A stretch of DNA of 12,401 nucleotides from the NCBI GenBank assembly GCA_964614365.1, contig CAZTLA010000088.1, positions 1-12,401 on the forward strand, given 5' to 3'. The position numbers and the translations under genes were made by a program. The notes below the pieces were generated by a model, which was not told where the DNA came from, made no database searches, and saw only the letters and a list, made by a program, of their open reading frames with translations. Source of the stretch: JACQWR01 sp964614365. Its GTDB lineage: Bacteria; Desulfobacterota; Syntrophia; Syntrophales; JACQWR01. Positions within the stretch are counted from its first letter, which is position 1. Each line of letters opens with the position of its first letter. Shown here in pieces: positions 7,480 through 12,401 of the stretch.

Positions 7480-7604
7480 TCCTATCCAAGCATAAGCTAA
7501 TCTCAATGGCCTTTTCCCCCCTTTGATGCCATCCTATTAACCACTTAAAATAAGTTCACAAGGGGGGTGTTAAAAACCTCGCTAATCCTACCCAACCAAT
7601 GTTA

Positions 7605-7790
7605 CTACGGTGTTATTGCAGTCGTAATAGCGGTAAACATTGCGGTAATCTGTGTCCTCATTGTTATTACTGCTGCTGCTATCGCTGCTGCTAAAAGTCC
7701 TACAACGAGGGCGTATTCTACAGCGGTCGCCCCTTTTTCCTCCCTGAGTTTTTCCATTATTGCCGTGTATCCTCTGATGATCCTCTCCAT
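7605..7790 (-). CDS. flp: Flp-type major pilin
   Basis: Prepilin of 61 residues and the presumed main subunit of the Tad pilus. The leader MERIIRGYTAIMEKLREEKG (1-20) ends in Gly20, followed by ATAVEYALVVGLLAAAIAAA. Cleavage after Gly20 leaves Glu and Tyr at +5 and +6, the diagnostic Flp motif, and a mature pilin of 41 residues. The start at 7790 is set by AGGAGGTGA at 7796-7804 with 8-nt spacing from GGAGG; an upstream GTG at 7799 overlaps that site and is rejected. The gene is first in the Tad operon, with a strong promoter about 210 bp upstream. Maturation needs a TadV-type peptidase that is not encoded in the window. Confidence 0.95.
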   Translation of the reverse strand: MERIIRGYTAIMEKLREEKGATAVEYALVVGLLAAAIAAAVITMRTQITAMFTAITTAITP

Positions 7791-7855
7791 GAATATCACC
7801 TCCTTTCTTTTTATTTTTTATTACTAATGAGTTCATTTGTAAGAAGACATAAATT

Positions 7856-7963
7856 TTATAAAATCTCCCCTGCCCCCTCTTTGCCAAAGAGGGGAAAAGC
7901 AAGTCCCCCTTTGAAAAAGGGGGATTGAGGGGGATTTTGAGATGACAAATACAATGTCGTCAT
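7856..7963 (-). CDS. Possible leader ORF upstream of flp
   Basis: A 35-codon ORF starts at an ATG with AAGGAGGA (7971-7978) at 8-nt spacing, as strong as the flp site, about 40 bases into the predicted transcript. The first nine or so residues (MTTLYLSSQ) precede a double-hairpin repeat. The rest (about residues 10-34) is simply that repeat read in one frame, rich in Pro, Gly and Phe. It may be a translated leader peptide, or the start of an older gene disrupted by the repeat. No homology is recognised. Translation is plausible from the SD alone; function is unknown. Confidence 0.4.
   Translation of the reverse strand: MTTLYLSSQNPPQSPFFKGGLAFPLFGKEGAGEIL
7861..7940. repeat. Double-hairpin repeat in flp leader
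   Basis: Two perfect stem-loops sit side by side. CCCCTCTTT (7874-7882) pairs with AAAGAGGGG (7886-7894). CCCCCTTT (7905-7912) pairs with AAAGGGGG (7916-7923). AAATCTCCCC at the left and GGGGGATTTT at the right give imperfect outer inverted ends. This looks like a small mobile palindromic repeat. Because it lies between the promoter and flp, it would fold in the flp mRNA leader and could affect stability or translation. Confidence 0.8.
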
Positions 7964-8010
7964 ACTAATGTCCTCCTTAGTAAGTAAGACCTGATATATC
8001 AATTTTGTTT

Positions 8011-8039
8011 ATAATAGCGCTTTTCTTAAAACCTGTCAA
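8011..8039 (-). promoter_or_regulatory. Sigma70-type promoter of the Tad operon
   Basis: On the minus strand TTGACA (8039-8034) is followed by exactly 17 bases and TATTAT (8016-8011), a near-consensus sigma70 promoter. Transcription would start near 8004, giving a leader of about 210 nt before flp. No operator was recognised. The rest of the gap to the hydrolase gene (8041-8152) holds only a weak AGGG/CCCT hairpin and nothing else I can name. Confidence 0.75.
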
Positions 8040-8152
8040 CTACAAAAACAAGGCTGTGTGTGCGACAAAAAAGAAAGTAGGCAGCATCTATATCCCCCCT
8101 CCTGCAAGGGTTTATGCCCTGTGGATAGAGGATTGAGGTCGGGATGGGTCTC

Positions 8153-8767
8153 CTATTGGGAACGCTGCCAAATGTTTAACAGGCATGGGTTAAGGCGTTT
8201 TTCCTTTCCCATTGTGGATATGGCGCTATCCCCATAGTTGTGTCCTGGATGCACTGTTATGGAATCGTTGAGGTTTTTAAGTCTGTTCATGGTCTTTCTA
8301 AACTCGGAACCGTCTCCTCCCGGAAGGTCTGTCCTTCCGCAGCTCCCTACAAACAGCGTATCACCCGTAAAAAGGTTATCTCCCACCATAAGGCAGATAG
8401 AGCCTGGTGAATGTCCCGGAGTGTGAATAACTTCAGCGGACACCTTTCCGAGGTCTAAAGTATCTCCATCGTTCAGCTTCATATCGGCCCCTGGAGGGAA
8501 GAAGTGTCTCAGGTATTTTGCCTCTGCCTCGTGAATGGCGATAACGGCGCCTGAGAGTTCCTTCATCGTTCTGTTCCCGTTCACATGGTCTTCATGGCAG
8601 TGGGTGTTTACTATGAATTTAATGGTTATCCCATCTTCTCTGGCGATTTCGTAAACCCTCTCAGGCTCCCATGAAGGGTCAATAACCATCCCTTCCCCTG
8701 TATCCGGGTCTCCGATGATATATGCAAAGTTGAGCATTCCGCCGACCTCAACCTGTTTAATAATCAT
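8153..8767 (-). CDS. MBL-fold hydrolase, glyoxalase II-like
   Basis: Metallo-beta-lactamase-fold metal hydrolase of 204 residues, probably cytoplasmic (no signal peptide). The metal-binding motif THCHEDH carries H56, H58, D60 and H61, with H119 in TPGHSPGS, D136 in FTGDTLF and H176 in HPGHNYGD, so a complete dinuclear site is present. The segment CGRTDLPGGDGSEF resembles short YcbL-type glyoxalase II proteins and is also related to ETHE1 persulfide dioxygenases. The substrate is therefore a thioester such as S-lactoylglutathione, or unknown. The start has GGGAGGAG just upstream. The gene precedes the Tad promoter on the same strand and diverges from the aminopeptidase. A role in the pilus is not suggested. 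Confidence 0.88.
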   Translation of the reverse strand: MIIKQVEVGGMLNFAYIIGDPDTGEGMVIDPSWEPERVYEIAREDGITIKFIVNTHCHEDHVNGNRTMKELSGAVIAIHEAEAKYLRHFFPPGADMKLNDGDTLDLGKVSAEVIHTPGHSPGSICLMVGDNLFTGDTLFVGSCGRTDLPGGDGSEFRKTMNRLKNLNDSITVHPGHNYGDSAISTMGKEKRLNPCLLNIWQRSQ

Positions 8768-8823
8768 GTCTCCTCCCTTTCTGGGGTTTCCTGAGTTTTT
8801 CTCAAGTGGTATTTAAATCTATC

Positions 8824-8901
8824 GTAGAAACAGGGCTTTAGCCCTGTTATTAAGTCGCGATTTTTTCCCACGTTCCAACAGACCTGAAGGTCTGTTTCTA
8901 C
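8824..8901. repeat. 78-bp palindromic repeat with exact ends
   Basis: Terminal inverted repeats GTAGAAACAG (8824-8833) and CTGTTTCTAC (8892-8901) match exactly. Each end also carries its own hairpin: AACAGGGCT/AGCCCTGTT (8829-8837/8840-8848) and AACAGACCT/AGGTCTGTT (8877-8885/8888-8896). This architecture resembles a small non-autonomous element or a REP pair. It lies between two divergent genes, upstream of both, and does not overlap the predicted aminopeptidase promoter. Confidence 0.8.
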
Positions 8902-8955
8902 AAAAGAAAAAAGAGACTGACTTTAAAAATTAGGAAACTCCAGTGACATTACCTG

Positions 8956-8983
8956 TTGATTTTCAGACAGAAGTATATAAAAT
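8956..8983 (+). promoter_or_regulatory. Possible promoter of aminopeptidase gene
   Basis: TTGATT (8956-8961) and TAAAAT (8978-8983) are separated by 16 bases within an AT-rich stretch, about 38 bp before the start codon. A TTTGCGCAAA palindrome at 8992-9001 lies just downstream and could be an operator or chance. The match is moderate only. Confidence 0.4.
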
Positions 8984-9009
8984 AAAGAACGTTTGCGCAA
9001 ATATATTCT

Positions 9010-9014
9010 GGAGG
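9010..9014 (+). promoter_or_regulatory. Ribosome binding site fixing a TTG start
   Basis: GGAGG lies 6 nt before TTG at 9021. No ATG or GTG in frame is as well placed, so this site decides the unusual start codon of the aminopeptidase gene. Confidence 0.8.
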
Positions 9015-9020
9015 TGACGG

Positions 9021-10088
9021 TTGAGAGATTCGAGGGTCGAAAAACTTGCAGATATCCTGGTCAACTACTCTGCAAAGATAAAAAAAGGGGACACAGTCCT
9101 TATAAGAGGCGATGAGCTTGGCAAGCCCCTGCTCCTTGAGGTTTACAGAAAGGCGCTGGAGGCAGGCGGGAACCCGCTGACAAGTCTGACCTTTGAAGAG
9201 ATGAACAAGATATTTTACGACTGCGCATCGGAGGAGCAGCTTTCCCATACCTCCAGAATAAGGCTTTATGAGGCAAAGAACTGTGATGCGGCAATCATTA
9301 TCCATGCCCCTGCCAACAGCAAGGCGTTAAGCGCCGTAGACCCTTCAAAGATGAGCATGAAGAGCAAGGCAAATAAAGCTGTAAGTGAGATCATAGTGAA
9401 CAAGAAGAGGTGGGTGCTCGCCAACTATCCCACCCAGGCACTTGCGCAGGATGCAGAGATGTCTCTCGATGAGTACGAAGAATTTCTGTTCAGCGCAACA
9501 AACCTTGACTGGGCAAAGGTAGACAGGGAGCAGGAAGGTATAAAGAAGGTCATTGACAGGGGGAATACGATATGTATAGTTGGAGAGGATACAGACCTGA
9601 CCTTCAGCATAAAGGGAAGGAAGGGGATAAAGTGCTCGGGGAGCTGCAATATGCCTGACGGCGAGATATTCTATGCGCCTGTTGAAAACTCCGCAAACGG
9701 TCATATATATTATGAATTCCCGGCCATACACGGCGGTAAAGAGGTTTCCGGGATACGCCTCGGATTCGAGAAGGGGAAGGTAGTGAAGGCCACTGCTGAA
9801 AAGAACGAGGAGTATCTCTTTGCAATGCTGGACACTGACAAGGGGGCCAGGTTTATTGGAGAATTCGGAATAGGGACTAATTACGGAATCAAGAAATTTA
9901 CGAAGGACATCCTCTTTGATGAAAAGATTGGGGGCACTATTCACCTTGCCCTCGGACGGTCTTACAAGGAGTCCGGAGGGAAGAACGACTCCGCCGTCCA
10001 CTGGGATATGATCAAGGACCTGAGGGACAGGGGAGCGATATATCTGGACGGGAAAAGGATTCAGGAGAACGGGAAGTTTCTGATTTAG
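9021..10088 (+). CDS. M29-family aminopeptidase (AmpS/aminopeptidase T type)
   Basis: Cytoplasmic metallo-aminopeptidase of 355 residues, peptidase family M29 (aminopeptidase T/AmpS/PepS), which removes N-terminal amino acids from peptides using two metal ions. The expected ligands are in order: E215 in MPDGEIFYAP, E281 in GEFGIGTN, H308 in GTIHLALG, Tyr315 in GRSYKESGG, and H327/D329 in AVHWDM. The N-terminal half (1-180) is the usual dimerisation region and contains IIIHAPAN. Length is a little short of the roughly 370-410 usual for the family. The start is TTG with GGAGG at 6 nt. No signal peptide is seen. Neighbours do not form an obvious pathway with it; the gene is probably a housekeeping peptidase. 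Confidence 0.92.
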   Translation: MRDSRVEKLADILVNYSAKIKKGDTVLIRGDELGKPLLLEVYRKALEAGGNPLTSLTFEEMNKIFYDCASEEQLSHTSRIRLYEAKNCDAAIIIHAPANSKALSAVDPSKMSMKSKANKAVSEIIVNKKRWVLANYPTQALAQDAEMSLDEYEEFLFSATNLDWAKVDREQEGIKKVIDRGNTICIVGEDTDLTFSIKGRKGIKCSGSCNMPDGEIFYAPVENSANGHIYYEFPAIHGGKEVSGIRLGFEKGKVVKATAEKNEEYLFAMLDTDKGARFIGEFGIGTNYGIKKFTKDILFDEKIGGTIHLALGRSYKESGGKNDSAVHWDMIKDLRDRGAIYLDGKRIQENGKFLI

Positions 10089-10091
10089 CAG

Positions 10092-10138
10092 GGGCAATCC
10101 GGCGGGTTGCCCTATTTGGGCGAGGCGCCGCCTCGCCC
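10092..10138. repeat. Tandem hairpins after aminopeptidase gene
   Basis: Two stem-loops follow the stop codon within 50 bp. GGGCAATCC (10092-10100) pairs with GGGTTGCCC (10104-10112), including one G-T pair. GGGCGAGGCG (10118-10127) pairs with CGCCTCGCCC (10129-10138). Only TT follows the second stem, so this is a poor intrinsic terminator. It may instead be a dispersed GC-rich repeat that also acts as an mRNA 3' end between the aminopeptidase and the response regulator. Confidence 0.65.
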
Positions 10139-10157
10139 TTACAATACCGGGGTTTAT

Positions 10158-10823
10158 ATGCGAATTCTTGTTGTTGAAGACGAAAAGAAGGTTGCCTCCT
10201 TGTTAAAGATGGGGCTCCAGGAGGAAAGCTACGCAGTTGATGTTTCTTATGATGGAGAAGAGGGGGGGGTTCTGGCAGAAACAAACCCTTATGACCTGAT
10301 TATTCTTGACATCATGTTGCCGAAAAAGAGCGGGCTTTCCGTCCTCCTGGGACTTCGGGACAAGGGGATAAACACGCCTGTGCTCCTTCTGACTGCCAGA
10401 GGGACTGTTGAGGATAAGGTTGAAGGGTTGAATGCAGGGGCAGATGATTATCTTTCAAAACCTTTTATGTTTTCCGAACTCCTGGCAAGGGTCAGAAGCT
10501 TGTTAAGGAGAGGTGGAGAGAAGTCGCCGGTATTGAAGTTTGCAGACCTGACCATGGACCCCGTGACCCGAAAGGTAACAAGGAGCGGGGTTGATATTAT
10601 GCTCACAAGCAAGGAGTATTCGCTGCTTGACTACTTTTTGCGCCGACCGAATCAGGTGTTAACCAGGACCATGATCTCAGAGCATGTCTGGGAGTCAGAT
10701 TTCGATGCCGTGACCAATGTCATCGACGTTTATGTAAAACACCTTCGCAACAAGATAGATAAGGAATTTGAAAAGAAGCTTATCCACACCGTCTGGGGTG
10801 TGGGTTATATATTAAAGGAATAA
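10158..10823 (+). CDS. OmpR/CusR-type response regulator
   Basis: DNA-binding response regulator of 221 residues. The receiver domain (1-115) has the acidic pocket E7/D8, phospho-acceptor D51 (LIILDIMLP), T79 and K101 in SKPF. A winged-helix OmpR-type output domain follows (about 125-221, with LTSKEYSLLDYFLRRP and VYVKHLRNKID). The start at 10158 gives the canonical MRILVVEDE; an in-frame start at 10107 would translate the hairpins and is rejected. Ribosome binding is weak (GGGG). It ends 1 base before the kinase gene, its evident partner. A run of eight G (10262-10269) lies in the receiver coding region. The pair resembles heavy-metal-type CusRS systems, but the ligand is unknown. Confidence 0.93.
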   Translation: MRILVVEDEKKVASLLKMGLQEESYAVDVSYDGEEGGVLAETNPYDLIILDIMLPKKSGLSVLLGLRDKGINTPVLLLTARGTVEDKVEGLNAGADDYLSKPFMFSELLARVRSLLRRGGEKSPVLKFADLTMDPVTRKVTRSGVDIMLTSKEYSLLDYFLRRPNQVLTRTMISEHVWESDFDAVTNVIDVYVKHLRNKIDKEFEKKLIHTVWGVGYILKE

Positions 10824-10824
10824 A

Positions 10825-12288
10825 ATGGCACGCTCCAGCATCAGGTTCAAGCTGACTATATGGTATGCGGCAGCGATGGGGGTGGTGCTGCTCTTTTTCA
10901 GCGCGATACTTTATGTCACCATGACGCGGGCGCTGTATGCCGAGATGGACGCCAAGATAAAGGCAATGGCGGAGGTGACTGCTTCCTCTGGCAACAAACT
11001 CGCCGGACATTTTAATCTTACCCAGTTGGAAAGCATACTGGAGGAAAAGCTCGGTTTCAGGATACCTGGGAAGTTTATTCAGATCCTCGACAATACAGGC
11101 TCGCTTGGGCAGGCCTCAGTAAACCTTCAGAGCCATCCATTGCCGATAACACTCAGTGCGTTAAAGAAGGCTTCAAACAAGGAGATATCATTTGAAACCC
11201 TTTATGCCAAAGAGAGTAGATACCCGGTTAGGATGGTAACTTACCCGGTTGTAGAAAATAATGAGGTAGTCAGCATTATTCAGATAGGGACATCGCTACA
11301 GGCGATACAGGAGACTCTGGACAAACTCCTTCTGATACTTCTTTTTGGCGTTCCCGCCTCTCTAACCATGGCAAGCTTTGGCGGATGGTTTATGGCCAGG
11401 AAATCCTTAAGCCCCGTAAAGGACATAACAACTGCGGCCAGGATGATAACAGCCAGAAACCTTGACCGGAGGATAGAGGTGCCAAACCCTGATGATGAGG
11501 TTGGTCTATTAGCTGCGACCTTCAATGAGATGATCGCCAGACTAAACAACTCCTTCAGACGGATCAATCAGTTCTCTTCCGACGTCTCCCATGAATTAAG
11601 GACACCTCTGACGATAATCAGAGGCGAGATGGAGATTGCGCTAAGGATGCCGCGGACAGGGGAGGAATATAAGGCAGTCATAGCCAGCGGTCTTGAAGAG
11701 GTTGAAAGGATGAGCGCAATGGTTGAAGAGCTGCTTCTCCTTTCAAAGGCAGAGGCAGGCGCTTCCATGTTAAATCTCTCTATTGTCCCTTTGCACAAGC
11801 TTTTAGATACGATATATAACAATGCAAACGCTTTGGCGAAAGGAAAGGGGGTTGATGTTACTATACAGAATTATGAAGAGATTTACGTCAATGGTGATGA
11901 GATGAGGCTTCGCCAGTTGTTCCTCAACCTGGTAGATAACGCTATCAAATATACGCCTCCTATGGGAAAAGTGGCTATTGTCGCGACACAAAACAGTGCA
12001 TACGCCCACGTATCCGTGACAGATACAGGGATCGGGATCGCAAAAGAGGATCAGGAAAAGATATTTGAGCGCTTTTACAGGGTAGATAAGTCCAGAACAA
12101 GAGGAGAGAATAAAGTTTCTGATAGTGAGAATACAGAAAAGAGATCAACAAGCTGGGACGTGGGTGGAACCGGGCTGGGTCTGGCCATCTGCAAAAAAAT
12201 TGTTAAAGGACATCACGGACACATAACTGTGGAAAGCGAGATAGGAAAGGGGAGCGCTTTCTCCGTAGACCTGCCTTTGAAACACTAA
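10825..12288 (+). CDS. Sensor histidine kinase, CusS-like
   Basis: Membrane sensor kinase of 487 residues, partner of the adjacent response regulator. TM1 is at about 9-31, followed by a periplasmic sensor domain (about 33-165) and TM2 (about 167-190). HAMP (about 190-244) and HisKA come next, with phospho-acceptor H256 in VSHELRTP. The HATPase domain has N-box N372 (NLVDNAIKY), G1 DTGIGI (400-405), F-box FERFYRV (414-420) and G2 GGTGLGL (447-453). The F-box to G2 gap is about 26 residues, with a Ser/Glu/Lys-rich insert near 425-446, longer than usual. The ATG follows the regulator stop by one base with AAGGA upstream, so the two are coupled. The architecture fits heavy-metal or envelope-stress sensors; the signal cannot be read from sequence. 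Confidence 0.93.
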   Translation: MARSSIRFKLTIWYAAAMGVVLLFFSAILYVTMTRALYAEMDAKIKAMAEVTASSGNKLAGHFNLTQLESILEEKLGFRIPGKFIQILDNTGSLGQASVNLQSHPLPITLSALKKASNKEISFETLYAKESRYPVRMVTYPVVENNEVVSIIQIGTSLQAIQETLDKLLLILLFGVPASLTMASFGGWFMARKSLSPVKDITTAARMITARNLDRRIEVPNPDDEVGLLAATFNEMIARLNNSFRRINQFSSDVSHELRTPLTIIRGEMEIALRMPRTGEEYKAVIASGLEEVERMSAMVEELLLLSKAEAGASMLNLSIVPLHKLLDTIYNNANALAKGKGVDVTIQNYEEIYVNGDEMRLRQLFLNLVDNAIKYTPPMGKVAIVATQNSAYAHVSVTDTGIGIAKEDQEKIFERFYRVDKSRTRGENKVSDSENTEKRSTSWDVGGTGLGLAICKKIVKGHHGHITVESEIGKGSAFSVDLPLKH

Positions 12289-12325
12289 TAACGGATTCAT
12301 TTATAAAAAGTAAAATTTGATGCAC

Positions 12326-12401
12326 TCGTAAAAAGTCCCAAATCACACTTCGACAAGCTCAGGGCGAACGGTGGTCTGGTTGAAATCATTGACTTTATTC
12401 C
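12326..12401. repeat. 76-bp dispersed repeat, copy 2 (edge)
   Basis: This is the inverted partner of 5141-5216, with 69 of 76 positions matching by hand. It begins 38 bp after the kinase stop and runs to the last base of the window, so its outer limit is unknown. Between 12289 and 12325 there is only AT-rich sequence with no clear terminator. Confidence 0.85.

Noticed and set aside
7588..7902. A 104-residue minus-strand ORF overlapping flp
   Set aside because: It is a different frame over flp and the repeat, with low-complexity Ser/Asn stretches; flp itself has the SD, prepilin motif and operon context.
9345..10097. A 250-residue ORF on the minus strand opposite the aminopeptidase
   Set aside because: It is antisense to a gene with a complete set of M29 ligands and shows no recognisable domain; it is a reading-frame shadow.
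10140..10145. TACAAT as the -10 box of a response regulator promoter
   Set aside because: The expected -35 position falls in the GC-rich hairpin and has no resemblance to TTGACA.

Overview
The window carries most of a Tad/Flp type IVc pilus operon on the minus strand (about 104 to 7790), followed by a metallo-beta-lactamase-fold hydrolase (minus), an M29 aminopeptidase (plus) and an OmpR-type two-component system (plus). The organism looks like an uncultured Gram-negative-type (diderm) bacterium: there is an outer-membrane secretin, the G+C content is moderate, and several families of short palindromic intergenic repeats are present. Similar repeats are common in Nitrospirota and former Deltaproteobacteria genomes, so one of those lineages is my guess. 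No gene here fixes the taxonomy.

Layout on the minus strand, in transcription order: a near-consensus sigma70 promoter (8011-8039); a leader with a 35-codon small ORF overrun by a double-hairpin repeat (7856-7963); flp pilin (7605-7790); cpaB/rcpC (6724-7479); cpaC/rcpA secretin (5329-6723); a 266-bp gap packed with repeat modules; then tadZ/cpaE, tadA/cpaF, tadB, tadC, tadD and tadE (5062 down to 104). From tadZ to tadE the genes are spaced by a few bases or overlap by ATGA, as in a translationally coupled operon. The prepilin peptidase (TadV/CpaA), RcpB/CpaD and TadF/TadG are not in the window.

Together the Tad genes would build a surface pilus. TadA is the ATPase, TadB and TadC the inner-membrane platform, TadZ the localisation factor, RcpA the outer-membrane pore and RcpC its periplasmic partner. 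TadD would assist assembly, Flp is the major subunit and TadE a minor pseudopilin.

Right of the Tad operon, the MBL-fold hydrolase (8153-8767, minus) and the M29 aminopeptidase (9021-10088, plus) diverge around a 78-bp palindromic repeat. The response regulator (10158-10823) and histidine kinase (10825-12288) form a tight pair of the CusRS/OmpR type; nothing in the sequence links them to the pilus.

The right edge (12326-12401) is an inverted copy of a repeat that splits the Tad operon (5141-5216), and the left edge also resembles modules of that gap. The window therefore probably ends in dispersed repeats. I see no wholly new system. The most unusual points are the repeat-invaded Tad operon and flp leader, a TadZ lacking both P-loop lysines, a short TadC, two poly-G tracts, and an enlarged ATP lid in the kinase.
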